A stretch of 64,000 nucleotides of DNA from NCBI GenBank assembly GCA_045605445.1, contig JAZUPZ010000032.1:3743-67742 (forward strand). Reading direction: 5' to 3'. The position numbers and the translations under genes were made by a program. The stretch comes from CAZMHL01 sp045605445. GTDB lineage: Bacteria > Bacillota > Clostridia > RGIG6154. Under the pieces are notes generated by a model. It ran no database searches. It worked only from the letters and a program-made list of their open reading frames with translations, and was not told the DNA's origin. Positions 47,559-56,735 of this stretch are shown piece after piece (position 1 is the first letter of the stretch; every line of letters starts with the position of its first letter).

Positions 47559-49819
47559 TGCTGCAGAAAATTAAAGTACATGAAATTGCAAAAGACCTTG
47601 GTCTTACCAGCAAGGATATTATAGCGTTGCTTGAAAAACACGGTGTTACCGTTAAAAATGCCACAGTTCTTGAAGAAAGAAATCTTGATATAATCTTTGA
47701 GGTTCTTTCTCAGAAGTATGATAAAGGCGGAGAAATGGACATTCCAAACAGTAATTTCGAATACGGAATTATTGAAGAAGAGCCTGTTGTTACTCCTGAA
47801 CCTCCCAAAAAGGAGAAAAAACCGGAAAACACAGAAGCTCCGAAGCCTAAAAAGGAAAGAGTTTCCGTTGTTGTCAACACCAAAACCGCAACTGTTGACG
47901 TTTCAAGAATTGAAAAGGTTGAACGTATCGAGGAAATGGTTTCCGACAGAATTAAAGACAACATGCAGAACAAGCAGAAAATCAAAAAGAATACTCAGAA
48001 CAGATTTTCAAATAAAAGGGATAAAAGAAAAGACCTTAAGCCGGTTAAGAAAATGGAAATCAAGCCCGTTAAGCTTGAGGTTGAAATTCCTGATGCAATC
48101 TCAGTAGGCGAGCTTGCGCTCCGTCTTAAAAAGACTGCTGTTGACGTTATCAAAAAGCTTATGGGACTGGGACAGATGGCTTCTGTTTCCGATGTAATCG
48201 ATTTTGATACGGCTTATCTTGTTGCCGAAGAATTCGGTGCAATAGTTAAAAAAGAGGTTATTATTACCGCTGAAGATACTCTTACAATGAATATAGAGGA
48301 CAAGGAAGAAGACCTTAAGCCAAGATCTCCCGTTGTTTGCGTTATGGGACACGTTGACCACGGTAAAACAAGCCTTCTTGACGCAATCAGAAATGCTCAC
48401 GTTGCTGACGGCGAAGCCGGCGGTATTACTCAGCATATCGGTGCTTACCAGGTTCAGATAAACGGCAAAAAGCTTACCTTCCTGGACACTCCCGGCCATG
48501 AAGCCTTTACTGCAATGAGAGCAAGAGGTGCTCAGGTTACCGATATTGCAATTCTTGTTGTTGCTGCAGACGACGGTATTATGCCTCAGACAGTTGAGTC
48601 AATCAACCACGCAAAGGCTGCAGGCGTAAGCCTTATTGTTGCAATCAACAAGTGCGACAAAGAGGGAGCAAACCCCGACAGAGTTAAGCAGGAGCTTACA
48701 GAACATGAGGTTGTTCCGGAAGAATGGGGCGGCGACACAATTTGTGTTGAAGTTTCAGCAAAAATGGGAACGGGTATTGAAGACCTTCTTGAAATGGTTC
48801 TTCTTGTTGCCGATGTTAAAGAGCTTAAGGCTAACCCGGACAGAGAGGCAAGAGGTACTGTTATCCTATCAAAGCTTGATAAGGGAAGAGGCCCTGTTGC
48901 AACAGTTCTTGTTCAGCACGGTACCCTTAAAATCGGCGATGTAGTTGTTGCCGGTACCAGCATGGGCAGAATTCGTGCAATGATGGACGAAAAGGGAAGA
49001 AAAATCAAGGAAGCAGGACCTTCTGTTCCTGTTGAAATCTTAGGTCTTTCCTCAGTTCCAAGCGGCGGAGATATGTTCTATGTTGTTGAAGATGAAAGAA
49101 AAGCAAGAGAAGTTATCGACGAGAGAATTGCAAAGGTGAAGGAAGAGGCTCAGATGAGCGTTCAGAAAGCATCCCTTGATTCGCTCTTTGCTCAGATTGA
49201 AGAGGGCAAGGTTAAAGACCTTAACATTATTATCAAGGCAGACGTTCAGGGCTCTGTTGAGGCTGTAAAGCAGTCCCTTGAAAAGCTTTCAAACAACGAG
49301 GTAAGAATCAGAACAATTCACGGCGGCGTTGGCGCAATCAACGAATCAGACGTTATGCTTGCATCTGCTTCAAATGCAATTATCGTAGGCTTTAACGTTC
49401 GTCCCGATTCAAATGCGGCATCTTCGGCAGAACAGTCAGACGTTGAAATCAGACTTTACAGAGTTATTTATACGGCAATTGAAGAAATTGAAGCCGCAAT
49501 GAAGGGTATGCTCGAGCCTAAGTTCAAGGAAGTTGTACTCGGCCATGCGGAAATCAGACAAACCTTTAAGGTTTCAGGTGTTGGAACAATCGGCGGAAGC
49601 CACGTTCTTGACGGTAAAATTACAAGAAACTCAGAGGTTCGTATCGTTCGTGACGGTATCGTTGTTCACGAGGGCGTTCTTTCCTCACTTAAGAGATTCA
49701 AAGACGACGTTAAGGAAGTTGCAAGCGGCTATGAATGCGGCGTAGGCTTTGAAAACTACAACGATATCAAGGAAGGCGACATTGTTGAATCCTTCGTAAT
49801 GGAAGAAATCAAAGACTAA
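47558..49819 (+). CDS. infB: Translation initiation factor IF-2
   Basis: A GTPase delivering fMet-tRNA to the ribosome, 753 residues. The N-terminal helical domain is followed by a Pro/Lys/Glu-rich linker (about 85-175). Then come IF2-N (PDAISVGELALRLKKTAVDVIKKL, quoted in part), the G domain (VMGHVDHGKTSL, DTPGHEAFTAMRARGAQ, AINKCDKEGANP) and the C1/C2 domains. Length is typical of Clostridia. Starts on the last base of the ylxQ stop; rbfA 19 bp downstream. Confidence 0.97.
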   Translation: MLQKIKVHEIAKDLGLTSKDIIALLEKHGVTVKNATVLEERNLDIIFEVLSQKYDKGGEMDIPNSNFEYGIIEEEPVVTPEPPKKEKKPENTEAPKPKKERVSVVVNTKTATVDVSRIEKVERIEEMVSDRIKDNMQNKQKIKKNTQNRFSNKRDKRKDLKPVKKMEIKPVKLEVEIPDAISVGELALRLKKTAVDVIKKLMGLGQMASVSDVIDFDTAYLVAEEFGAIVKKEVIITAEDTLTMNIEDKEEDLKPRSPVVCVMGHVDHGKTSLLDAIRNAHVADGEAGGITQHIGAYQVQINGKKLTFLDTPGHEAFTAMRARGAQVTDIAILVVAADDGIMPQTVESINHAKAAGVSLIVAINKCDKEGANPDRVKQELTEHEVVPEEWGGDTICVEVSAKMGTGIEDLLEMVLLVADVKELKANPDREARGTVILSKLDKGRGPVATVLVQHGTLKIGDVVVAGTSMGRIRAMMDEKGRKIKEAGPSVPVEILGLSSVPSGGDMFYVVEDERKAREVIDERIAKVKEEAQMSVQKASLDSLFAQIEEGKVKDLNIIIKADVQGSVEAVKQSLEKLSNNEVRIRTIHGGVGAINESDVMLASASNAIIVGFNVRPDSNAASSAEQSDVEIRLYRVIYTAIEEIEAAMKGMLEPKFKEVVLGHAEIRQTFKVSGVGTIGGSHVLDGKITRNSEVRIVRDGIVVHEGVLSSLKRFKDDVKEVASGYECGVGFENYNDIKEGDIVESFVMEEIKD

Positions 49820-49838
49820 ACTTTAAGAGGTAAAACAA

Positions 49839-50204
49839 ATGGCAAAATTCAGACAGCAAAAAATAGATGAAGAAATGAAAAGGGAATTAAGCACCTTAAT
49901 TCCCTCTCTCAAAGACCCGAGACTTTCGGGACAGCTTATTTCGGTTACTTCTGTTGTTGTAACCAAAGACTTGAAATTTGCTAAAATTTATATTTCGGTT
50001 TTTGCCGACAAGGAAAAGGGCGCAGAAGTAATCAAAGGCCTTACCAGCTCGGCAGGATTCTTAAGACGCGAGGTAGGTATTAGAATGGGACTTCGTTATA
50101 CTCCCGAGCTTACCTTTGTTCTTGACGATTCCATTGCCTACGGCGCACACATAAATAAGGTAATAAACGAACTTAATATTAAAGGTGAAGACGAGGATGA
50201 ATAA
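49839..50204 (+). CDS. rbfA: Ribosome-binding factor A
   Basis: A 121-residue KH-fold 30S maturation factor acting at helix 1/h44. Conserved: KIDEEMKRELSTLIPSLKDPRL, VSVTKDLKFAKIYIS-type strand and FLRREVGIRMGLRYTPELTF (parts given). The ATG follows AGAGGTAAAACA. The 3' end overlaps nrnA by 8 bp. Confidence 0.95.
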   Translation: MAKFRQQKIDEEMKRELSTLIPSLKDPRLSGQLISVTSVVVTKDLKFAKIYISVFADKEKGAEVIKGLTSSAGFLRREVGIRMGLRYTPELTFVLDDSIAYGAHINKVINELNIKGEDEDE

Positions 50205-51147
50205 AGCATTTGAAAAAATAATTTCGGCAGAAAATGTGGCTCTTTTTACTCACATTACTCCCGACGGCGATGCTCTCGGAAGTGTTTTTGCTATGTGCCT
50301 TGCGCTGAAAAAAAGCGGAAAAAATGCAAAAGTATTTATAAATGAGGAACTCCCCAAAAGGCTGGAGTTTCTCACTGCTTATTTCAGGGAAGAATATTAT
50401 ACCGCATTTGAGAATGATAATTTCGACCTTTATCTTGCTCTCGACTGCGGCGACGAAAGACGACTTGGCATATATCAGGATGCTTTTATGAGCGCTGAAA
50501 ATACCGTAAGCATTGACCATCACGCAACAAACTCAATGTTTGGAAAAGAAAACTATGTGGTTGCAGGTGCCTGCTCGGCAGGAGAGCTGGTTTTTGAATT
50601 TGTAAAGGAAAGCGAAATCGGCTTTGATGCTGATATTGCCAATCTTCTTTACACCTCCATTGCATCTGATACGGGTTGCTTTAAATATGAGTCAACCGGG
50701 CAGACTGCTCATATTTATGCGGCAGAGCTTATTGGCTGTGGTGCTGAGTTCGCAAAAATAAACAAGCTTCTGTTTGATACGGAATATAAGGAAGAGCTGA
50801 AGCTCAAAGGCTTCGCTATGGATAATATGGAATATTTCTCAGAGGGGAAGGTTGCAATAGTTGTTATAACTCAGGAAACCCTTAAAAAGCTTGGCGCAAG
50901 CTATGAGGATACGGAAATTCTTTCGCCTATTCCCCGATCGGTTCAGGGGGTTGAAATAGGAATTGTTCTTAAGGAATGGCAGGGAAAAATAAAGGCAAGC
51001 ATCAGAACAAACAGCTATGCCGATGCAACTGCCCTTGCTGAAAAGTTCGGAGGCGGAGGCCATGTGAGAGCTGCGGGAGCGGTTCTTGAAGGAGATATTT
51101 TTAAGGCAAGGGACATTCTTGCTGAGGAAGCCGGCAAGCTGGTGTGA
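50197..51147 (+). CDS. nrnA: DHH-family phosphoesterase (NrnA-type oligoribonuclease/pAp phosphatase)
   Basis: This enzyme degrades nanoRNA and dephosphorylates 3'-phosphoadenosine 5'-phosphate. DHH domain motifs: FTHITPDGDALGS, LALDCGDERR and SIDHHATN. The DHHA1 C-terminal motif is FGGGGHVRAAG. 316 residues. ATG at 50197 (AAGGTG upstream) is chosen over GTG at 50185. Its position between rbfA and truB is conserved in Firmicutes. Confidence 0.9.
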   Translation: MNKAFEKIISAENVALFTHITPDGDALGSVFAMCLALKKSGKNAKVFINEELPKRLEFLTAYFREEYYTAFENDNFDLYLALDCGDERRLGIYQDAFMSAENTVSIDHHATNSMFGKENYVVAGACSAGELVFEFVKESEIGFDADIANLLYTSIASDTGCFKYESTGQTAHIYAAELIGCGAEFAKINKLLFDTEYKEELKLKGFAMDNMEYFSEGKVAIVVITQETLKKLGASYEDTEILSPIPRSVQGVEIGIVLKEWQGKIKASIRTNSYADATALAEKFGGGGHVRAAGAVLEGDIFKARDILAEEAGKLV

Positions 51148-51160
51148 AAAGGAGAAGGTT

Positions 51161-51868
51161 TTGACAGGCGTAGTTAATATAAACAAGCCAATCGGCAGAA
51201 GCTCGCATTTTGCCGTGGCAGTTATAAGACGAATAACAAAAATCAAAAAAGTAGGTCATACGGGAACTCTTGACCCGCTGGCAACGGGAGTTCTGCCAAT
51301 CTGCATAGGAAGAGAGGCAACAAAGCTGTCTCAGCTTATTATGGATTCCGACAAGGAGTACAAAGCGGTTTTAAAGCTTGGCATTTCAACCACAACTCAG
51401 GACAGTGAGGGCGAAATTACAAGCCAAAGAGAGGTTTTTGCTTCAAAGGAGGAAATTGAAAAGGCAATAAAATCCTTTGTGGGCGAAATTGAACAGATTC
51501 CGCCAATGTATTCTGCCATAAAGATAAACGGCAAAAAGCTTTACGAGCTTGCGAGAAAAGGCGTAGAGGTAGAAAGAAAGTCAAGAGTTGTTACAATAAA
51601 GTATATCAATGTTTTAAATATTGATATGCAGGAAAAAGAAGCAGAAATAGTTATAGGCTGTACAAAAGGAACTTATATAAGAACCCTTTGTAACGATATC
51701 GGAGAAAAGCTGGGCTGCGGCGGATTTATGAAAAGTCTTATAAGAACCAAATGCGGCGGCTTTGATATTGAAAACAGCATAACTTTAGAGGAATTTGAGG
51801 AGCTTTTCAATCAGGGAAAAGCAGAAAAGGTTATAGTTCCGCCGGAGGTTATTAAGGAGAGAGAATGA
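51161..51868 (+). CDS. truB: tRNA pseudouridine(55) synthase
   Basis: TruB makes the TPsiC-loop pseudouridine in tRNA. The catalytic Asp38 is in GHTGTLDPLATGVLP. Further landmarks are KEYKAVLKLG, PPMYSAIKINGKKLYELAR and CTKGTYIRTLCNDIG. With 235 residues it stops before the C-terminal PUA-like domain carried by many relatives, so it is a short form. Start TTG at 51161 with AAAAGGAGAAGG. ATGA overlap with ribF at 51865. Confidence 0.93.
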   Translation: MTGVVNINKPIGRSSHFAVAVIRRITKIKKVGHTGTLDPLATGVLPICIGREATKLSQLIMDSDKEYKAVLKLGISTTTQDSEGEITSQREVFASKEEIEKAIKSFVGEIEQIPPMYSAIKINGKKLYELARKGVEVERKSRVVTIKYINVLNIDMQEKEAEIVIGCTKGTYIRTLCNDIGEKLGCGGFMKSLIRTKCGGFDIENSITLEEFEELFNQGKAEKVIVPPEVIKERE

Positions 51869-52764
51869 TTACAATAATTTTACCTGGCGACAGTCCTGCA
51901 GGTAATACCATTGCGGTTCTCGGAGACTTCGACGGCGTTCACAGAGCCCACAGAAGTCTTATTGAAAAAGCGGTTGCACTTGCAAAGGAGAAAAATTTAA
52001 AATCCCTGGTTTATACTTTTGAAAAAAGCAAGAAAAGGGATTTACTGTTAACCTCAAACGAGGAAAAAAAGAAAATATTTGAAGAGCTGGGCGTTGACAT
52101 TCTTGCCTTTCAGAGAGTTACTCCGGAGTTTTTTAAAACCTCGCCGGAGGAGTTTGCAAAGGAAGTTGTTGCGGGCAAGCTTAAGGCTTCTTATGTTATT
52201 ATCGGCGAAAATTACACCTTCGGTAAAAACGGGGCGGGAACAAGCGCAGATATGAAAAGGCTTTTAAAGGAATACGGCGTAGAATGTGAAATTTCCGAGC
52301 TTGTTCAGATGGACAGCAGGGTTATTTCCAGCACAGGAGTAAGGAACTTCCTTAAAAATGGCGACATAAAAGGGGCAAACAGCTTTCTGGGAAGAAGATT
52401 TTCCTTAAGCGGAAAGGTTATTCACGGAAACCGCATAGGTAACACCATCGGCTTTCCGACTGTTAATATTAAGCCTCAGGAAAACGAAATGCTTCCCGAA
52501 TATGGTGTTTATGCGGTTTTTGTAACTCTCGACGGAAAGGTTTATCCCGGGATTGCAAATGTTGGAATAAAACCAACTGTAGGAGGCAAAATCCCTCTTG
52601 TTGAAACAAATATTTTCGGAATTGAAGGGGATTTTTACGGAAAAACAATCTGTGTGGAATTTGAAGGCTTTATAAGAAAAGAAAAGAAATTTTCAGAGCT
52701 TTCTGAGCTTAAAAAGCAGATTGAGGATGACAAAATAAAGGCAAAAGAGATACTTAAAATATAA
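51865..52764 (+). CDS. ribF: Bifunctional riboflavin kinase / FAD synthetase
   Basis: It converts riboflavin to FMN and FAD. The N-terminal nucleotidyltransferase domain (1-175) has VLGDFDGVHRAHRSLIEKA and the later ISSTGVRNFL. The C-terminal kinase domain (about 180-299) has GKVIHGNRIGNTIGFPTVNI. 299 residues, complete. Last gene of the rimP operon. A terminator-like hairpin follows at 52776. Confidence 0.95.
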   Translation: MITIILPGDSPAGNTIAVLGDFDGVHRAHRSLIEKAVALAKEKNLKSLVYTFEKSKKRDLLLTSNEEKKKIFEELGVDILAFQRVTPEFFKTSPEEFAKEVVAGKLKASYVIIGENYTFGKNGAGTSADMKRLLKEYGVECEISELVQMDSRVISSTGVRNFLKNGDIKGANSFLGRRFSLSGKVIHGNRIGNTIGFPTVNIKPQENEMLPEYGVYAVFVTLDGKVYPGIANVGIKPTVGGKIPLVETNIFGIEGDFYGKTICVEFEGFIRKEKKFSELSELKKQIEDDKIKAKEILKI

Positions 52765-52775
52765 AAAAGATTTAT

Positions 52776-52834
52776 TTCCGCAGTGAAAAGGTGAATAATT
52801 ATACACCGTAAACTGCGGAATTTTCATTTTTTAA
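52776..52834 (+). terminator. Terminator of the rimP-ribF operon
   Basis: TTCCGCAGT pairs with ACTGCGGAA, with an inner GGTG/CACC, then TTTTCATTTTTT. Confidence 0.75.
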
Positions 52835-52960
52835 AACCGGGAAAAGAGGAAAAATGACAAAATATTCGCATTCGGTCAAAAAAATGTCCCTAAAAATCAA
52901 AAAAAAGCACCTTTTTTCTTTAAAATTTACAATTTGTTTATATTTTGTTTATATGCAGGG

Positions 52961-53069
52961 GTTATACTTTAAATGTAGTCAGAAATGACTTAACCATGCT
53001 ATATCTTTTTTATATATTCATCCCTATCTTTTTTTGCCTGCTTTTAGTAAAAAGCAGGTCTTTTTTTGT
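52961..53069 (+). ncRNA. Candidate small RNA
   Basis: A promoter-like pair (TTTACA 52926-52931, 17-bp spacer, TTATAT 52949-52954) is followed about 80 nt later by a strong U-tailed hairpin (CCTGCTTTT/AAAAGCAGG, 53037-53058, then TCTTTTTTT), with no reading frame between. A small stem AGTCA-gaa-TGACT lies at the presumed 5' part. This could also be a remnant terminator. No name can be given. Confidence 0.3.
53036..53069 (+). terminator. Strong hairpin terminator in the ribF-AraC gap
   Basis: CCTGCTTTT-agta-AAAAGCAGG followed by TCTTTTTTTG. No annotated gene ends just upstream, so it points to a short untranslated transcript. Confidence 0.75.
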
Positions 53070-53085
53070 CTGAAAAATATCATAC

Positions 53086-53129
53086 AATAACAAAGGACAA
53101 TTTCATTATTGGAATTGTCCTTTGTTATT
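53086..53129 (-). terminator. Terminator of the AraC-type gene
   Basis: AATAACAAAGGACAATT pairs perfectly with AATTGTCCTTTGTTATT (17 bp). It lies just after the stop of the minus-strand regulator. Confidence 0.8.
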
Positions 53130-53137
53130 GTTTATAA

Positions 53138-53947
53138 TTATCCCCATATTTCCTGTCGGTCATGCCCGGGAGTTGTATTAAAAAATTTTTTATAATGTTC
53201 AATGAAAAAAGAAGTGTTGTTATATCCGCAGGCAGAAGCAATTTCATTTACGGACATATTTGTATTAAGTAAAAGATTACGGGCATTATTTAGTCGCTGA
53301 GTAATAATGTATGCATTGGGAGAAAAACCGAAATGCTTTTTGAAAAGTCTGCACAGGTAACTTTTGTCAAGGTTTACAGCACGTGCAAGCTCATCTAAAG
53401 AAATATTTTCGCAATAGTGTTTGTTTATGTACTTTATAGCTTTGTCAGCAGGTGTGTACATAATTTTTTTGTCTTCAAATTTCAGGCGGCAAACATCTGC
53501 ACCTATAAGACAGAGAATTTCATTTGCCAGAAGAAGGGAAGCTTCACAGTTTAAATCAGGCTGCTCTGACAAGGAAGAAAACAGTTCCATCAATTCGCCC
53601 GAATGGAATGGGTGAAAGGTCGGAGGGATTGAGTTGATTAAAGGATTATTGCAATCTTCTTCCATAATTGTTGGGAAATTTCTACTGTAGTTATCTAACG
53701 GAGTTTTTTTTGAAAAATCAATAGTCATAATATAGCAGTTGTAATCGCCGAAGCTGTATACCTCCTGCCCCGGACGTCTGAAACAGATGTATCCGTTCCC
53801 CGTAACATACTTTTTCCCGTCTATGTAGAAAATTCTGTCGCCTTTTATATAATAATCAAGCTCGTAGTTGTGTACGGTTCTTTTTATTACAGTATTTGCT
53901 GACGGGGCTATAAAACGTTTGCACTCAAGAATATTAAAGTCAAGCAT
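53138..53947 (-). CDS. AraC-family transcriptional regulator
   Basis: A 269-residue regulator with an N-terminal cupin-like sugar-sensing domain (about 1-150) and a C-terminal double helix-turn-helix (about 170-265). Seen are ISLDELARAVNLDKSYLCRLFKKHFG and the second motif NVNEIASACGYNNTSFFIEHYKKFF.TTPG (given in part). It diverges from the carbohydrate operon at 54090 and is its likely activator. The start ATG at 53947 is preceded (minus strand) by GAGGTGATTTTCC. Confidence 0.9.
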   Translation of the reverse strand: MLDFNILECKRFIAPSANTVIKRTVHNYELDYYIKGDRIFYIDGKKYVTGNGYICFRRPGQEVYSFGDYNCYIMTIDFSKKTPLDNYSRNFPTIMEEDCNNPLINSIPPTFHPFHSGELMELFSSLSEQPDLNCEASLLLANEILCLIGADVCRLKFEDKKIMYTPADKAIKYINKHYCENISLDELARAVNLDKSYLCRLFKKHFGFSPNAYIITQRLNNARNLLLNTNMSVNEIASACGYNNTSFFIEHYKKFFNTTPGHDRQEIWG

Positions 53948-54089
53948 GGAAAATCACCTCAGTATGATAATATTACAAATAGCCCATAAAGTCAATATAA
54001 TTGTATAAAAAGTCGAAATAATTGGTTTTGCAATGGTAAAAAATCTGATAAAATTATATTAAATTACAAATACAGAAAGGTGATAAATT

Positions 54090-55886
54090 ATGAGTTTTAT
54101 GTTTCATCCCTATCCTTATGCTGACCCAAATGCAGTTAACAAGGTTAACATTCCAAAGTCAGTTAAGGAAAACCTGGTTCACGGAATTTTAAATGTAGGA
54201 AAGAAAATAGTTTCCTTGTTTGACGAAGGAGTAAAAACAATCGGTATCGATGCATACCCGGGCACCGAATATGAGATGCTTATCAACGTTCTTCGTCAGC
54301 AGCTTGCAACAAAAGGTGTTGAATTTGTTGATGCAGAAAGCGTAATGCTTCCTTCAAAGGTTATAACAGAAATGGTTAAGCCATATCTTCCTGAAGACAG
54401 AGATTACGACCCTGTGCTTCTTTATGGAAGAAGATATACAGAGGGATATAAGGGTTTACAGGATGCTGAAAAGGTAAAGGCACTTAATGAAAAAATAAAA
54501 AATGCAAAGGGTCTTATTGTTTTTGGTAAGGGTGCACTTTCTGAGGAACTTCAGGATACTTACGATGTAAGAATATGGATGGATGTAACTCCAAGAACTG
54601 CTGTTTTAAACTGTAAGAACGGCAAAAACAGAAACATTGGTCTTACAGAGGAACTTCCATACAATCTTATGATGCGCCGTAACTATTATGTTGATTTTGA
54701 AACAGCTATGGAACAGCGCTGGAAAATGATGAGAAGCCGTAAAATTGACTTCTATATTACAGCAGATGACCCTGTAAAAATGAGTATGCTTCCCTTTGGG
54801 GCAGTTCTTGATTTGTTCAGAGAACTTAATAGCCGTCCTTTCAGATGCCGTCCTGTGTATCTTGAAGGTGTTTGGGGAGGTTACTATGTTCACCGTCTCA
54901 GAAATCTGCCAAAGGAAATGCGTAACTGTGCATGGGTATTTGATATGATTCCACTTGAGGTATCTATCGTAGCGCAGCTTGACGGACTTGAGTTTGAAGC
55001 ACCGTTTTTCACTTTTGTTCAGGCAATGGGAGAGGAGCTTCTGGGACACAGAGCATTCACAGAGTTTGGAGGATATTTCCCCATCAGATTTAATTATGAT
55101 GACACATTTCATTCTTCAGGTAATATGTCCATTCAGTGTCATCCTCACGAAGAATATGTTGTAAATAACCACGGGGAATTCGGAAGACAGGATGAAAGCT
55201 ATTATGTAGTTATTGCAGGTCAGGGCGCAAAGACCTATCTTGGATTTAACGAAAAAGATAGCTGTGAAAAGTTCTTTGCTGAGGCAGAACGCGCAGAAAA
55301 AACTCACGAAATTATTGATTATGAGAAATATGTAAATGCGGTTGAATCTGTTCCGGGAACACAGGTAATGATTCCTGCAGGTACAATTCACGCATCGGGA
55401 AGAAACCAGGTAATTCTTGAAATCGGTTCTCTTACCGTTGGTTCATATACATATAAGCTTTATGACTATCAGCGTCTTGATCCGCAGACAGGCGTTCCAC
55501 GTCCTATTCATCTTAAAATGGGTAAGGAGGTTATTCGTGGTGAGCGTGATAAAAAGTGGATTGAGGAAAATCTTGTTAACCACGGCGGAGTTGTAAGAGA
55601 AGGCGAAGGATTTAAAGAAATCGTTGTGGGTGAACACGACCTTCTGTATTTCTCACTTCGCAATCTTATCTTTGATAGCGAAATTACCGATGAAACAAAT
55701 GGTCTTTTCCACGTTCTCGCACTTGTAGACGGTGAAAAGGTAAGAGTTGAATCAATCGACAATCCTGAGCTTTACTATGATATGAATTCCCTTGATATCA
55801 TCGTTGTTCCTGCAACCTTCGGCAAATACAGAATTGTAAACAAGGGCGTAGGCACCGTAACAATTCATAAGACACATTTAAAATGA
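54090..55886 (+). CDS. Class I mannose-6-phosphate isomerase-like protein with kinase-like N-terminal domain
   Basis: Of 598 residues, about 290-598 form a ManA-type double cupin. Its zinc ligands are His351, His353 and Glu354 in QCHPHEEYV and His434 in IPAGTIHASG. Residues 1-290 resemble a P-loop sugar/uridine kinase, but the Walker A position reads GIDAYPGTEYEML without the G-x-x-G-K-S/T loop. This half is therefore probably a binding or scaffold domain rather than an active kinase. Similar long forms exist in gut anaerobes. It is the first gene of the AraC-linked operon. The role may be isomerisation of an aldose-6-phosphate (inference). The ROK gene overlaps by 4 bp. Confidence 0.75.
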   Translation: MSFMFHPYPYADPNAVNKVNIPKSVKENLVHGILNVGKKIVSLFDEGVKTIGIDAYPGTEYEMLINVLRQQLATKGVEFVDAESVMLPSKVITEMVKPYLPEDRDYDPVLLYGRRYTEGYKGLQDAEKVKALNEKIKNAKGLIVFGKGALSEELQDTYDVRIWMDVTPRTAVLNCKNGKNRNIGLTEELPYNLMMRRNYYVDFETAMEQRWKMMRSRKIDFYITADDPVKMSMLPFGAVLDLFRELNSRPFRCRPVYLEGVWGGYYVHRLRNLPKEMRNCAWVFDMIPLEVSIVAQLDGLEFEAPFFTFVQAMGEELLGHRAFTEFGGYFPIRFNYDDTFHSSGNMSIQCHPHEEYVVNNHGEFGRQDESYYVVIAGQGAKTYLGFNEKDSCEKFFAEAERAEKTHEIIDYEKYVNAVESVPGTQVMIPAGTIHASGRNQVILEIGSLTVGSYTYKLYDYQRLDPQTGVPRPIHLKMGKEVIRGERDKKWIEENLVNHGGVVREGEGFKEIVVGEHDLLYFSLRNLIFDSEITDETNGLFHVLALVDGEKVRVESIDNPELYYDMNSLDIIVVPATFGKYRIVNKGVGTVTIHKTHLK

Positions 55887-56734
55887 TGAAGATATTAGCG
55901 CTTGATATAGGCGGAACGGCTGTCAAATACGGCTTATTTGAGGATAATGACATAAAATTCGGTCAGTTCCCGGTTAAGGATTCGTTCGGAAATGAAAATA
56001 TTCCTGAAAACATATGCTCCTTTTCAAAGGAGCATATGCCGGACATAATTGCAATTTCAGCTCCGGGACCCTTTGATTTTGAAACAGGTACATCGCTGAT
56101 GAATCACAAGCTTTTGTCGATGTATAACATCAGTTTAAAGGAAGAACTTCAAAAAGCAACCCCATCGGCAAAGGTGTTGTTTGTTCACGATTCAACAGCA
56201 TTTGCCGTTGGCGTATTAAACGAGAATCCCGAACTTTACAAAAAAGATGTGGCAGTTGTTATGCTGGGAACCGGACTTGGATATTCTTTTGTGAAAAAGG
56301 GTAAAGTATTATTGAATGAAAAACAAACTCCGCTTCATCCTTTATGGAACAGACCTTTCAATGATGGAATAAGTGAGGATTATGTGTCTACAAGAGCGCT
56401 TATTTCCGGAGCGGAAATATACGGTTTCAGGGCAGGTAATGTCCTTGATATGGCAATAGCGGCACAAAAGGGTGATAAAAACCTTTTGAGCGTGTTTTAT
56501 GATTATGGCAAAAATCTGGGGCTTTGCGTAATGAATGCATATGAGACAGACAAGTTTTCAGAACTGGTTATCGGCGGACAGATTTCACTTTCCTGGAACC
56601 TTATAAAAGAGGGCTTTGAAAGCACATGTAAAATAAAATACAGTACAATAAAAAATCCTGACAAATGTGCAATTTACGGACTGATAGATTGTGCTCATAA
56701 TGGTAAAGAAAAATTCTGTATATACGAGGTGTGA
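55883..56734 (+). CDS. ROK-family sugar kinase or regulator-like protein
   Basis: The 283 residues show the actin-like ATPase fold of ROK proteins: phosphate loop LDIGGTAVKYGLF at the N-terminus, AISAPGPFDFE, VFVHDSTAFAVG (catalytic-base aspartate region) and VMLGTGLGYSFVKKG. The ROK zinc motif (C-x-C-x5-C) is not seen. No HTH, so it is an enzyme rather than a repressor, expected to phosphorylate a hexose or amino sugar. Starts within the stop of the ManA-like gene (ATGA at 55883). It supplies a sugar-6-phosphate for the neighbouring isomerase and GH4 enzyme (inference). Confidence 0.82.
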   Translation: MMKILALDIGGTAVKYGLFEDNDIKFGQFPVKDSFGNENIPENICSFSKEHMPDIIAISAPGPFDFETGTSLMNHKLLSMYNISLKEELQKATPSAKVLFVHDSTAFAVGVLNENPELYKKDVAVVMLGTGLGYSFVKKGKVLLNEKQTPLHPLWNRPFNDGISEDYVSTRALISGAEIYGFRAGNVLDMAIAAQKGDKNLLSVFYDYGKNLGLCVMNAYETDKFSELVIGGQISLSWNLIKEGFESTCKIKYSTIKNPDKCAIYGLIDCAHNGKEKFCIYEV

Positions 56735-56735
56735 T

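Larger units (their letters stand above)
52765..53137. other. Gene-free interval between ribF and the AraC-type gene
   Basis: It holds the ribF terminator (52776-52831), a very AT-rich stretch with a possible promoter (TTTACA 52926, 17 bp, TTATAT 52949), a small transcribed candidate ending at a strong hairpin (53036-53068), and the AraC terminator (53086-53129). No reading frame is supported. Confidence 0.6.
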
